Of a DNA stretch of 59,351 bases, positions 52,040-59,351 are shown one piece after another (within the stretch, counting starts at the first letter, position 1; each line of letters begins with the position of its first letter). Made by a program: the position numbers and the translations under genes. Source of the stretch: Candidatus Mediterraneibacter excrementavium. Its GTDB lineage: Bacteria; Bacillota; Clostridia; Lachnospirales; Lachnospiraceae. The notes below the pieces were generated by a model. It made no database searches, was not told the origin of the DNA, and saw only the letters and a program-made list of their open reading frames with translations. The stretch spans positions 1 to 59,351 of the forward strand of contig DWVL01000063.1 in the NCBI GenBank assembly GCA_019120275.1. Reading direction: 5' to 3'.

Positions 52040-53299
52040 CTAAATCTGTATGGAAAAGAACGCCGGCACTGTCACTGTGACCAGGACAATGATCAGCATC
52101 ATAAACATCGGTATCATCAGCTTCGTCCCGGCCTCCTCTCCCAGTTTCTTCGCCAGCTTCTTCCTGTCCTCAAAAGCTTCCTGCGCCTCCCGCTCCAGAA
52201 CGTCCGTAAGTCCTCTGGAGCCTTTCCGCAGATTCTGCGACAGCAGCATCCCGAACCGGCGGTACGCGGGTTCCCGGCAGCGGATCCCGAATTCTTCATA
52301 GCACTCCCCTTCCGGTACGCCTCCCCGGATCCGGTACATCGCCGCAGCCATCTCCCGGTAAGCTTTGCTTCCGGATCCGCCGGAGTCTCTTCTCCCGGCA
52401 TCCTCTGCGATCAGGAACCATGCCTTCCGCACCGTCATCCCTGCGCGGATATAGAGATTGAATTTATTGACGATGCATGGATAATCGATCTGCAGCTGTC
52501 TGTTTTCCTGTTTCTCTTTTTCTTTTTTCTTCTGCCCGTCTGAAACAACAAGCATACACGCCGCTCCGATCCCCAGGATGAGAATGGCATACGCCCGGTT
52601 CTCTTCTCCTTTCGTCCACCGGAGATTTACTCCGTCCGCCTCATCCGGAAGCACCAGATACTGCCCGGTCTGATCCGCCTCATCCGCCTCCGCAGCTTCC
52701 TCCCGGATCTCCCGGAGCAGACGGTCTCTGTCATTTTCTTCTGGCGGTAGCACACGGACAGCGAATTCATAAGCCTGCTGCCGGCCCTCACAGGCAAGGA
52801 TGGCGGTCAGCTGTACGGTAGTCCCGTCTTCTGTCAGATCTTCCGCGATGATATTTCCCTGCAGATCGATCACATCGTAACGGTCCATCTCCCAGGATAC
52901 CTGGATATCCGTCCCCGGTATCTCGCGGATCAGGTCAAGGGGAGACTGCACTTCATCCGGTCCTTTATTCTCTCCCAGAACATATCCCTGGAGCGATTCC
53001 TCCGCCCCGGCAAATGCTTCCATAAGCTCCTCCTCTGTATATCCGCGCCCGGATATGAGGATCTCCACATCCTCTTCCACATCGCCGGCCTGCACGTGCA
53101 GTTCGCGGCTCCTGTCCTGCCCGGCCGCTCCCCGTTCCACTACGGTCTGCCCGTTTCTGTTCCTCTCCAGTTCCACATCTCTGTTATCCCAGAGATAAAG
53201 ACTGACACAGCACACTGCCGACACCGCCGACACAACCGCGGCCTTTATCCAGACCGGATGTTTTTTTACAGATGCACAGAATATCTTCAGCCGTTCCAT
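52040..53299 (-). CDS. tadC: Tad platform protein TadC with large N-terminal extension
   Basis: 419 residues from ATG 53299 (AAGGAGGGG upstream). One membrane helix (about 15-33), an acidic extracytoplasmic domain to about residue 210 that TadC proteins usually lack (GRGYTEEELMEAFAGAEESL, IQVSWEMDRYDVIDLQG), a second helix, then the T2SSF domain (NKFNLYIRAGMTVRKAW, LGEEAGTKLMIPMFMMLI). Partners with TadB in the inner membrane. Confidence 0.88.
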   Translation of the reverse strand: MERLKIFCASVKKHPVWIKAAVVSAVSAVCCVSLYLWDNRDVELERNRNGQTVVERGAAGQDRSRELHVQAGDVEEDVEILISGRGYTEEELMEAFAGAEESLQGYVLGENKGPDEVQSPLDLIREIPGTDIQVSWEMDRYDVIDLQGNIIAEDLTEDGTTVQLTAILACEGRQQAYEFAVRVLPPEENDRDRLLREIREEAAEADEADQTGQYLVLPDEADGVNLRWTKGEENRAYAILILGIGAACMLVVSDGQKKKEKEKQENRQLQIDYPCIVNKFNLYIRAGMTVRKAWFLIAEDAGRRDSGGSGSKAYREMAAAMYRIRGGVPEGECYEEFGIRCREPAYRRFGMLLSQNLRKGSRGLTDVLEREAQEAFEDRKKLAKKLGEEAGTKLMIPMFMMLIIVLVTVTVPAFFSIQI

Positions 53300-53331
53300 C
53301 TGTCGTCCCCTCCTTTCCTGTCTGTACCGGA

Positions 53332-54090
53332 CTATACCTCGATCTGGATGATCTTCCTTCCCAGGCGGTATGCCGCCGCATAGAGAAGCAGGCAGATTGT
53401 CATCACGCAGATACCGGCCGTGTTTCCGTACAAAGTGCCGAGGAACTCGCCGAATGTCATTTTCATATACAGGATAATGGCAAACGGAACAGCGCACATG
53501 ATATCGAATTCCAGCTTCTGCGAAGCGATCATGGTGCGGATCTCCTTTTCCGTATCGATCCTTTCACTGATCAGCCTCACAGAATTCCGGATGATGGCAA
53601 TGCTGTCGCCGCCGCTCTTTTTGGCCGCTGCAAACACATGGACAAAATTTTCCACATCCTCCTGCTTCGTTCGTTCCGCGAACTGCTCCAGAACCGTTCC
53701 CGCGTTCATATTCATATCCAGCTGCCGCACCATATGTCCAAACTCTCTGCGTATCCTTTTCTCTTCACTGTACAGCGGTTCTATGTCCCGCCCGGCTCCG
53801 CGGATCGCATTCTCCACCGAGTACCCCGCCTTAAGTCCGGCTGCCACCGCCTGGATGCCGTCCCTGAACTGTCCCAGAAACTCCCGCTCCTTCTTCTCCT
53901 CCAGATCGGCGACACAGTCTGTCATGTAAAAAACTCCGGCCGGGATGAGGAAAAGCGCCGCCGCAAATGAATCGTAAAACACATAAGCCGCGAGAAGGAC
54001 CAGTCCCAGTGATTTCGCTGCGGCGAGCATATATTCAGATTTCCTGATATCCTGCCTCCACAAGCTTGTCCCGGTTCCGGATCTCCCCAA
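53332..54090 (-). CDS. tadB: Tad platform protein TadB
   Basis: 252 residues if begun at TTG 54090; ATG 54030 with AGGAAA upstream (232 residues) is an alternative. Two N-terminal helices, then the T2SSF core (AGLKAGYSVENAIRGAG, NFVHVFAAAKKSGGDSIAII) and C-terminal helices. Overlaps the cpaF end if the early start is used. Confidence 0.88.
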   Translation of the reverse strand: MGRSGTGTSLWRQDIRKSEYMLAAAKSLGLVLLAAYVFYDSFAAALFLIPAGVFYMTDCVADLEEKKEREFLGQFRDGIQAVAAGLKAGYSVENAIRGAGRDIEPLYSEEKRIRREFGHMVRQLDMNMNAGTVLEQFAERTKQEDVENFVHVFAAAKKSGGDSIAIIRNSVRLISERIDTEKEIRTMIASQKLEFDIMCAVPFAIILYMKMTFGEFLGTLYGNTAGICVMTICLLLYAAAYRLGRKIIQIEV

Positions 54091-55249
54091 CCTTCACAAG
54101 ATTTCCCTTAACCGTCTCATGCTCCATTCCCTCCTCTCTGAATTCATATAATGTCTCTGTCTTGATCCGCCCCTCCTCATACCCGGTGATCTCCTCGATC
54201 TTCAGCACCCGCCTGCTCTTGTCCCTGAGCCTTCCCAGATGGATGATGACATCCAGCGCCGAAGCGATCTGCCGCTGGATCGCGGCAAGCGGCAGATCGA
54301 TCCCCATCATCATCATCGTTTCCAGACGGTGCAGCATATCCGCCGGATTATTCGCATGTCCGGTAGACATGGACCCGCTGTGTCCGTTCAGCATCGCCGA
54401 TGAGATCATATCAACCGTCTCCTCCCCTCTTACCTCGCCGACAATGATCCGGTCCGGCCGCATCCTGAGCGCCGCGCGGATCAGATCGCGGATCGTCACC
54501 GCCCCCTCTCCTTCCAGATTGGCTCCCCTGGCCTCCAGCCGGACCAGATTCTCCACACCCTGGATCTGAAGTTCCGCGTTATCCTCAATGGTGATGATCC
54601 GCTCATCCTTCGGTATATAGTCGGACATTGCATTGAGGAAAGTCGTTTTCCCAGCGCCCGTCCCTCCGCTGACAAAGATATTGTATTTAGCCCCGACCAG
54701 CTTTCTTATAAATTCTGCTGCGTCCCTTGTCAGACTTCCCATCCGGACCAGCTGATCCATGGTGATCGCATCTGGCGGGAACTTCCGGATCGTCAGGATC
54801 GGTCCGTTGACCGCCACCGGTTTCAGCACCACATTGACGCGGGAGCCGTCCGCAAGCCTGGCGTCCGCGATCGGCGACGCTTCATTGACATAACGGTTCG
54901 CCTCGCCTGCGATCTGCTGGATCACATCGCCCAGCCGCTCTTCCGAGATGAACCGTCTGTCCGACCGGTACAGCCGCCCGCCTTTCTCGTAGAAAATATG
55001 CTCCGTACCATTCACCATGATCTCCGTCACTTCCTCATCTTCCAGAAGATCCTGCAGGATATCCAGTCTCCGGAAAGAATTGAACAGTTCCCTGCTGATG
55101 CGGATCTTATCGCTGAGCGGAATGAATTCATCCCTTGACGCTTCTTCCAGGACTTCGAGAATGATATCCTGCAGTTCTTCCTCTGCGGTATCCTTTGTCA
55201 TATCCATCCGGCACAGGACTTTTCCGTAAAGTTCTTCTGTTGTCGCCAT
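54035..55249 (-). CDS. cpaF: Tad/CpaF secretion ATPase
   Basis: 404 residues. Walker A GGTGAGKTTFLNAM, Asp box IITIEDNAELQ, Walker B MRPDRIIVGEVRGEE and His box GHSGSMSTGHANNP, typical of TadA/CpaF ATPases that power pilus assembly. ATG 55249 follows the tadZ stop by one base, with AAAGG 10 bp upstream. Confidence 0.95.
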   Translation of the reverse strand: MATTEELYGKVLCRMDMTKDTAEEELQDIILEVLEEASRDEFIPLSDKIRISRELFNSFRRLDILQDLLEDEEVTEIMVNGTEHIFYEKGGRLYRSDRRFISEERLGDVIQQIAGEANRYVNEASPIADARLADGSRVNVVLKPVAVNGPILTIRKFPPDAITMDQLVRMGSLTRDAAEFIRKLVGAKYNIFVSGGTGAGKTTFLNAMSDYIPKDERIITIEDNAELQIQGVENLVRLEARGANLEGEGAVTIRDLIRAALRMRPDRIIVGEVRGEETVDMISSAMLNGHSGSMSTGHANNPADMLHRLETMMMMGIDLPLAAIQRQIASALDVIIHLGRLRDKSRRVLKIEEITGYEEGRIKTETLYEFREEGMEHETVKGNLVKVGEIRNRDKLVEAGYQEI

Positions 55250-55250
55250 A

Positions 55251-56231
55251 TCATCCGCCATCCTTTCCCGTATGCCGGGATTTCTTCTGCATCAGTTTCT
55301 TCACGGTATGGCGGAGTATATCTTCATGGCCTGCCTCCCGCAGATTGTCCTCGTACTGCTTGAGCTTAGCAAGAGATACCGGGTCGCTGATATACGGTGT
55401 ATAGACTCTGCCGCACCGCTCAAGGATATCGTACAGTCCGTCTATGCTGTCGCCCAGATCAAGGATAACCGCCTCATAGATGCATTTCTCCGCCACCGTA
55501 TCCAGAAGGGACAGCCATTCCTCTTTCCTGACATCGCGCAGGTCCATCACGTTTTTCATCGGCCTGATATAATCCAGCTGTCCGAGCTGCCCTGTCATTG
55601 AACTGATCTTCAGTCCGCAGTCCGTCCGTTCCTGCCGCAGATAATAGAGCAGATCTCCCAGATCCTCCCCTTCCTCTCCCGGGAAATACAGGGATCTTCC
55701 GGAATATCCTTCCAGACTGAGATACAGGACCGGTACTTCTTCCGCAAGTTTTCTGCCCAGCCGTAGCGCAAATCTGGTCTTCCCGATCCTGTGTACCGGC
55801 GAGTAGACCCCGATCAGCCCTCTGGCATCTGTCTTTACAGCCGCTGCCGGCTTCACCGGACGCTCCGGATCCGGAAGACTGTACAGGACCGGAGCGAATT
55901 CCCGGATGATCCTTTCCGCCGGCTGATAACGAAAGACGGGAATAACGTCCGAATTTCCGCTTTCTCTCACACATGGCAGTTCCGTCAGGACAAATCTTCT
56001 CTGTGCACGGGCGCGCTCCGCCTGCGCTCTGTATCCCTCGCTGACCAGAAGGACGCCGGCTCCCGCCTGCTCTGTAAATTCCATCATCCGGTCAACATCT
56101 GTGAAAAGATGAAACTGATACTGTCCTGCAAATCGTTCTGTCAGTATACGGAAAAGACATTCCGCGTACTCTCTCTGCACATCGCAGATCACGAAATTAT
56201 CCGGTACGATCTTTAATTTTTCTTCTGACAT
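55251..56231 (-). CDS. tadZ: TadZ/CpaE-like localisation protein
   Basis: 326 residues. An N-terminal receiver-like half (NFVICDVQREYAECLFRIL) and a ParA/MinD-like half with an unusual P-loop, SPVHRIGKTRFALRLG, that lacks the MinD signature Lys, then LYLSLEGYSG and AVILDLGDSIDG. Such proteins position the Tad apparatus. ATG 56231 lacks a clear ribosome site and follows the structured leader. Confidence 0.85.
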   Translation of the reverse strand: MSEEKLKIVPDNFVICDVQREYAECLFRILTERFAGQYQFHLFTDVDRMMEFTEQAGAGVLLVSEGYRAQAERARAQRRFVLTELPCVRESGNSDVIPVFRYQPAERIIREFAPVLYSLPDPERPVKPAAAVKTDARGLIGVYSPVHRIGKTRFALRLGRKLAEEVPVLYLSLEGYSGRSLYFPGEEGEDLGDLLYYLRQERTDCGLKISSMTGQLGQLDYIRPMKNVMDLRDVRKEEWLSLLDTVAEKCIYEAVILDLGDSIDGLYDILERCGRVYTPYISDPVSLAKLKQYEDNLREAGHEDILRHTVKKLMQKKSRHTGKDGG

Positions 56232-56281
56232 AATCTGAATTTTGCTGCGATCTTCTGCAGCACGAATAAAGACAATGATCT

Positions 56282-56360
56282 CCGGCCCCGCCCGGACCGG
56301 CATTATGACGCACACGGTTTTCCCTCAAAAACCTGTGCTTCCGCAGGTGACTTCCTGCGG
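56282..56360 (-). ncRNA. Structured 5' leader of the Tad operon
   Basis: Reading the minus strand from the promoter, three hairpins follow in order: CCGCAGG/CCTGCGG (56360-56341), GCACAGGTTTT/AAAACCGTGTGC (56338-56310) and CCGGTCC/GGGGCCGG (56300-56282). They fill the roughly 140-nt leader before tadZ, and the tadZ start lacks a strong ribosome site. It does not match the c-di-GMP riboswitch consensus I know. A cis-regulatory RNA is inferred. Confidence 0.5.
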
Positions 56361-56370
56361 TGTAAGACGC

Positions 56371-56399
56371 ATTATAAACGGCGGAAATCATTTTGTCCA
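56371..56399 (-). promoter_or_regulatory. Promoter of the Tad operon
   Basis: Minus strand TGGACA, 17-bp spacer, TATAAT. It is nested inside the hairpin downstream of bofA. Confidence 0.7.
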
Positions 56400-56425
56400 T
56401 ACCCAAAATAAATTCCGCCGTTTTT
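56376..56425. terminator. Hairpin between bofA and the Tad operon
   Basis: AAACGGCGGAA pairs with TTCCGCCGTTT across a loop that contains further ATTTTG/CAAAAT pairing. A TTTTTTG run follows on the plus strand and a weaker TTTATAAT on the minus strand. It likely ends the bofA transcript, although it overlaps the Tad promoter. Confidence 0.6.
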
Positions 56426-56435
56426 TGTAAAAATC

Positions 56436-56645
56436 TCACAAAATCTGATAGCATACAATCCCGTAAAGGAGTCCCACCCCAGGAACGCCAAGGGTTCCGG
56501 ATGTCAAAAAAGAAACCGCATTCAGACCCACATTAATTGAAGAATCTGCCGGGATCACATAGCTGTTAATGACAAAGATCAGTGCCATCCCAAGAGCCGC
56601 ACGGATGATAAAACGGATCACAGCTCCGCCGATCTTCTTTGCCAT
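56436..56645 (-). CDS. bofA: BofA family protein
   Basis: 69 residues, two membrane helices, with the family pattern INVGLNAVSFLTSGTLGVPG and GLLYGI. BofA inhibits processing of pro-sigma-K during sporulation in Bacillus; homologues occur widely in spore-forming Clostridia. Start follows GGGAGGG. Confidence 0.88.
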   Translation of the reverse strand: MAKKIGGAVIRFIIRAALGMALIFVINSYVIPADSSINVGLNAVSFLTSGTLGVPGVGLLYGIVCYQIL

Positions 56646-56710
56646 ATCTGTTTTCCCTCCCGTAATCCCGTTACTGATATATCTTACTCCGGAAATACAG
56701 GTTTTATGAC

Positions 56711-58192
56711 TTATCCGTATATTTTACCGAACAACCATTCCTCCGATGCTTTCAACGCTTCATGTCCCGCATAATTCCATTCACGAAGTCCGGTTTCCAC
56801 ATTCTCTCCCCGGACATTTTCAAAATAAAAGGTCAGCGTTAATCTCGTATCGTCATCCAGTTTCTCCGGATCGATCAGCCGGGAGATCTGCGGCGCTGCA
56901 TCCTGAGAGAGCATTTCCATCAGGTAATAGACATCGATGTCATTCTGGTCTTCCGCACTGCGGATATTATAGGCCGCGATCCATGCATCCACATGGCTGA
57001 GCGAAAACAGAATATACCCTGCTGCCACGACCGCCGTGATATACCGGAACAGGCCGAACTTTCTCCGGAATATGCTGTAAATGACCCCGAAAAAGATAAG
57101 CAGCAGCACAACCAGGAACCATAAAACAAGAACCCTTAGGAAGCTTAAGTCATATTCCCGTACATAGAGGATCATCCGGTAGGCGGCGGACAGGATCATG
57201 ATGCAGGTGCACACAGAGATGACGGTGAGCAGGATCCTGAGAACGCGCTTATCTTCAAATATCCACATACAGGCAAGCACAGTCCCGAAATTGATCAGAC
57301 TGACCAGAAGAAGCTGCCAGAATCCCTGATGTGCATACTGTGAATAAGTCACGCCGTCCGGCAGTCCCTGATCCAGCCTCAGAAAGAGAAAGAGGATCTG
57401 GATCCCCGCATAGATCAGATAAACCGCCGCCATGATCCCGGTAAACGTGATCCCTGCGGCCGGACTTACCTTACCTGTCTGTACCTCCTCCCTTCCGCCG
57501 AGATTCATTTTGAACAGTCCTGCAAAAAAAGCATACAGCGAAAACATGCCCAAAGCGAACGTCAGACATATGCCGATCATATTTCCGATATTGATCTTCC
57601 TCAGCAGATCCAGTGGACTGAGGAACCGGAAAATACTGCTGAAAAATTCATAAAAGATCCGGTCAGAAGACATCAGCAGCGGCAGGACCATCACCAGAAG
57701 GACGACCGCCGCCAGGACTCCGCACACCACCGGCCCGGCATTCCTTTTTTTATTCTTTGTCTTTTTCTTCACACTGTAAAACGGTTCGCCCAGAGATCCG
57801 ATCCATGTTCCGGTCATAATAAAAAACTTTTTCACATAGTCGGCAAATCCCCATTCGTTATCCCGGTAAAACTGATGCGCCATCAACATCATGAACAGCA
57901 GAACAATCCCCACGCTGTTGAAAAAGTGGAAAAAACCTCTGTCCGTCAGAACCGTTGATATCCCAAGCAGCATAATGCCTGCAAAATAAGGGATGCTCCC
58001 TTTCTGAACGGGGATTTCATTTTTCTTCAGAAAGAGGACTGCGAACAAAAGCAGAACCGCTGTGATCAGCGGAAATGTGATCCCTGACAGATTGCGGTAC
58101 AGGCAGACCACGAACAAAAATCCGAATACTGCGGACATTTCCACATACCATCTGCGGTTTTCCCTCATTCTGCGAATAAAAATGCTATCCAT
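56711..58192 (-). CDS. DUF4173 membrane protein
   Basis: 493 residues with about twelve membrane helices and a cytoplasmic basic loop (VKKKTKNKKRN). The DUF4153/DUF4173 type is recognised by GSLGEPFYS, YCRNLSG-like N-terminus and the late YSQYAHQGFWQLL motif. ATG 58192 has AAGGAGG 6 bp upstream and overlaps the regulator gene by 8 bp. Function unknown; genes of this type often travel with XRE and DUF2975 genes. Confidence 0.85.
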   Translation of the reverse strand: MDSIFIRRMRENRRWYVEMSAVFGFLFVVCLYRNLSGITFPLITAVLLLFAVLFLKKNEIPVQKGSIPYFAGIMLLGISTVLTDRGFFHFFNSVGIVLLFMMLMAHQFYRDNEWGFADYVKKFFIMTGTWIGSLGEPFYSVKKKTKNKKRNAGPVVCGVLAAVVLLVMVLPLLMSSDRIFYEFFSSIFRFLSPLDLLRKINIGNMIGICLTFALGMFSLYAFFAGLFKMNLGGREEVQTGKVSPAAGITFTGIMAAVYLIYAGIQILFLFLRLDQGLPDGVTYSQYAHQGFWQLLLVSLINFGTVLACMWIFEDKRVLRILLTVISVCTCIMILSAAYRMILYVREYDLSFLRVLVLWFLVVLLLIFFGVIYSIFRRKFGLFRYITAVVAAGYILFSLSHVDAWIAAYNIRSAEDQNDIDVYYLMEMLSQDAAPQISRLIDPEKLDDDTRLTLTFYFENVRGENVETGLREWNYAGHEALKASEEWLFGKIYG

Positions 58193-58403
58193 TGTCATCC
58201 TCCTTTACATATTCGAGAATATCCCCGGGCTGGCAGTCCAGCGCTCTGCATATCGCATCCAGCGTCGTGAACCTCACTGCTTTCGCCTTGTTATTCTTCA
58301 GAATAGACAGATTCGCCATTGTGATATCCACTTTATTTGCCAGCTCCGTCACGCTCATTTTTCTCTTCGCCATCATAACATCCAGATTAACTACGATCGC
58401 CAT
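58185..58403 (-). CDS. XRE family regulator (YozG type)
   Basis: 72 residues, a single helix-turn-helix: NLDVMMAKRKMSVTELANKV, ITMANLSILKNNKAKAV, LDAICRALDCQPGDILEY. Start follows AGGAGGG. It sits between DUF2975 and DUF4173 genes and probably controls them. Confidence 0.93.
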   Translation of the reverse strand: MAIVVNLDVMMAKRKMSVTELANKVDITMANLSILKNNKAKAVRFTTLDAICRALDCQPGDILEYVKEDDNG

Positions 58404-58422
58404 CGCATTTCCCTCCTGTTCC

Positions 58423-58875
58423 CTATATCGTCAGGTCATTTTCTTCTTTATAACGGATCGCCTCGGCAAACACCAGGCTGAGTACATGACTGAACAATCC
58501 TGCGATAAAGAAGGTAAGGATAATGACAAATGTTGCCGGTGTAGGAACCGCAAATACTTTCACGATAAACGCCGCCGCGATGATAAATGCCGCTTTCCCC
58601 ATCAGCCGAAGGCTTTTTGTATTATTGTCCACAAAACAATCCTGACTGATAACTGTACGGACCATCCGCCTGAGCTGAAATACGATCGCCAGTCCGCAGA
58701 TGCCGGATATCAGAAAAACTGCAAGCATCAGGATATAATGCTCTTCAAAATCCCGCGAATAATACTGCCCTGCCAGCTTTAGCGTAACAGGAAGCGATGC
58801 CTCCACAAGAATACCACTGAAAAACATTACATCCAGCAGATACTTCGTAAATATAACAATTCCCTTTTTGTTCAT
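58423..58875 (-). CDS. DUF2975 membrane protein
   Basis: 150 residues, four membrane helices, with the RMVRTVISQDCFVDNNTKSL motif before helix three, characteristic of DUF2975. ATG 58875 has GAGGAGA upstream. DUF2975 plus a small XRE regulator is a recurrent pair in Firmicutes; function unknown. Confidence 0.9.
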   Translation of the reverse strand: MNKKGIVIFTKYLLDVMFFSGILVEASLPVTLKLAGQYYSRDFEEHYILMLAVFLISGICGLAIVFQLRRMVRTVISQDCFVDNNTKSLRLMGKAAFIIAAAFIVKVFAVPTPATFVIILTFFIAGLFSHVLSLVFAEAIRYKEENDLTI

Positions 58876-58929
58876 CTGATCTCTCCTCACTTCCGGAATC
58901 ATCTTTCTTTTATTTCAGTTTCTGCCCGT

Positions 58930-58958
58930 ATTATATGTTTATTTACATCTTTTGTCAA
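58930..58958 (-). promoter_or_regulatory. Consensus promoter of the DUF2975 operon
   Basis: Minus strand TTGACA, 17-bp spacer, TATAAT: both boxes match consensus exactly. It is 54 bp before the start. Confidence 0.85.
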
Positions 58959-59013
58959 TAATTATTTATTGTTATTCAATAAATATTATATGAATATCGA
59001 GAAGGTCACGATA

Positions 59014-59056
59014 AAAAGACCCGGCACAGAAACTTTTTTATTCCGTGCCGGGTCTT
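59014..59056. terminator. Hairpin terminator
   Basis: AAGACCCGGCAC pairs with GTGCCGGGTCTT around an A/T-rich loop. It lies about 30 bp past the stop of the partial gene at the right edge and would end it. Confidence 0.75.
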
Positions 59057-59085
59057 CTGCATATAATCCAGATCAATCTGCAATA

Positions 59086-59351
59086 TTATACTTCATTTTT
59101 ACAAATCATCTCCGCAATCTCACGATCTGTCTTATCACTGTGATTTTTAATTGCTGTAATTATCTTTTCGGCTTCATCAGCATCAACGTTAATATCTTTT
59201 ACAATACTTCCTATATCCTCATTCTTCTGGATCGCTCTTCTTATAAATGATATAAGCACTTTTATCTCCCCGATTTTCTCTCCTTTTTTCTCCCCTTCTT
59301 CCCTTATCAGTCTGTCCCGCTCTTCCATCTTCATATAACTCACTCCCATCT
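59086..59351 (-). CDS. C-terminal part of a probable Rpn/PD-(D/E)XK family protein
   Basis: At least 87 residues, cut by the window edge. The segment MGVSYMKMEERDRLIREEGE is the linker-like region that precedes the helical tail in Rpn family recombination-promoting nucleases/putative transposases; the Lys/Glu-rich repeats (EEGEKKGEKIGEIK) are also typical. The nuclease core would lie beyond the window. The ATG at 59349 may be internal. Confidence 0.5.
   Translation of the reverse strand, partial: MGVSYMKMEERDRLIREEGEKKGEKIGEIKVLISFIRRAIQKNEDIGSIVKDINVDADEAEKIITAIKNHSDKTDREIAEMICKNEV

Noticed and set aside
56282-56360. c-di-GMP (GEMM) riboswitch before the Tad operon
   Set aside because: The conserved GEMM core and tetraloop-receptor pattern is not visible, so only a generic structured leader is claimed.

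Overview
The window reads as chromosomal DNA from a gut-type Clostridia, most likely family Lachnospiraceae. The evidence is near-50% GC with good Shine-Dalgarno sites, the paired GlgC/GlgD proteins, a split transketolase, a Tad locus with Flp1-type pilin and DUF5702/DUF6382 proteins, BofA, and lineage-typical families (DUF5711, DUF6147, AP2-domain proteins, the small Hsp90-annotated protein). The genus cannot be fixed from sequence alone. Both ends cut a gene: citrate synthase at the left and probably an Rpn-type nuclease C-terminus at the right. All family names come from recognising the translated sequence, not from a search.

Layout. 1-5.4 kb: citrate synthase, a 53-bp tandem array of dyads, rsmA, an alcohol dehydrogenase-TatD fusion and a membrane-anchored GH3 enzyme. 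5.5-9.5 kb: purC followed by an accessory patch, with a voltage-gated K+ channel and a one-chain Phd-HipA-like protein separated by palindromic repeats. 9.5-13.7 kb: a MarR-controlled heterodimeric ABC exporter. 13.7-14.6 kb: abutting remnants of an AP2 protein, a sortase and a tyrosine recombinase. 14.8-25.4 kb: glgC-glgD, aconitase, a permuted GH3, glycerate kinase and small conserved proteins. 25.4-26.2 kb: a decayed AlbA_2 gene with an intact promoter/operator, then tRNA-Asn and tRNA-Ala separated by structured repeats. 26.2-42.5 kb: mostly core genes (cvpA, DUF5711, LysM protein, tal-tkt operon, lacI-type regulator, pfk-dnaX-ybaB-recR, a GHKL/LytTR pair, pgi). 42.5-47.8 kb: a 132-bp inverted-repeat element, an ECF sigma factor and DUF4367 protein on either side of murG, hit, an orphan sporulation-type kinase and rhomboid. 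47.9-56.4 kb: a full Tad pilus operon preceded by a promoter and a three-hairpin leader. 56.4-59.35 kb: bofA, DUF4173, an XRE regulator, DUF2975 and the partial gene.

How it works together. Sugar metabolism dominates the core: pgi, pfk, transaldolase/transketolase, glycogen synthesis, two GH3 enzymes and glycerate kinase, with citrate synthase and aconitase supplying the oxidative TCA arm. The Tad genes form one transcription unit encoding ATPase, platform, pilin, pseudopilins, peptidase and accessory proteins.

The most unusual material is non-coding: two dispersed repeat families whose stems vary symmetrically between copies (compensatory change), a 53-bp phased dyad array, a perfect 23-bp inverted-repeat element and the Tad leader. 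The most unusual proteins are the Phd-HipA-like chain and the ADH-TatD fusion.
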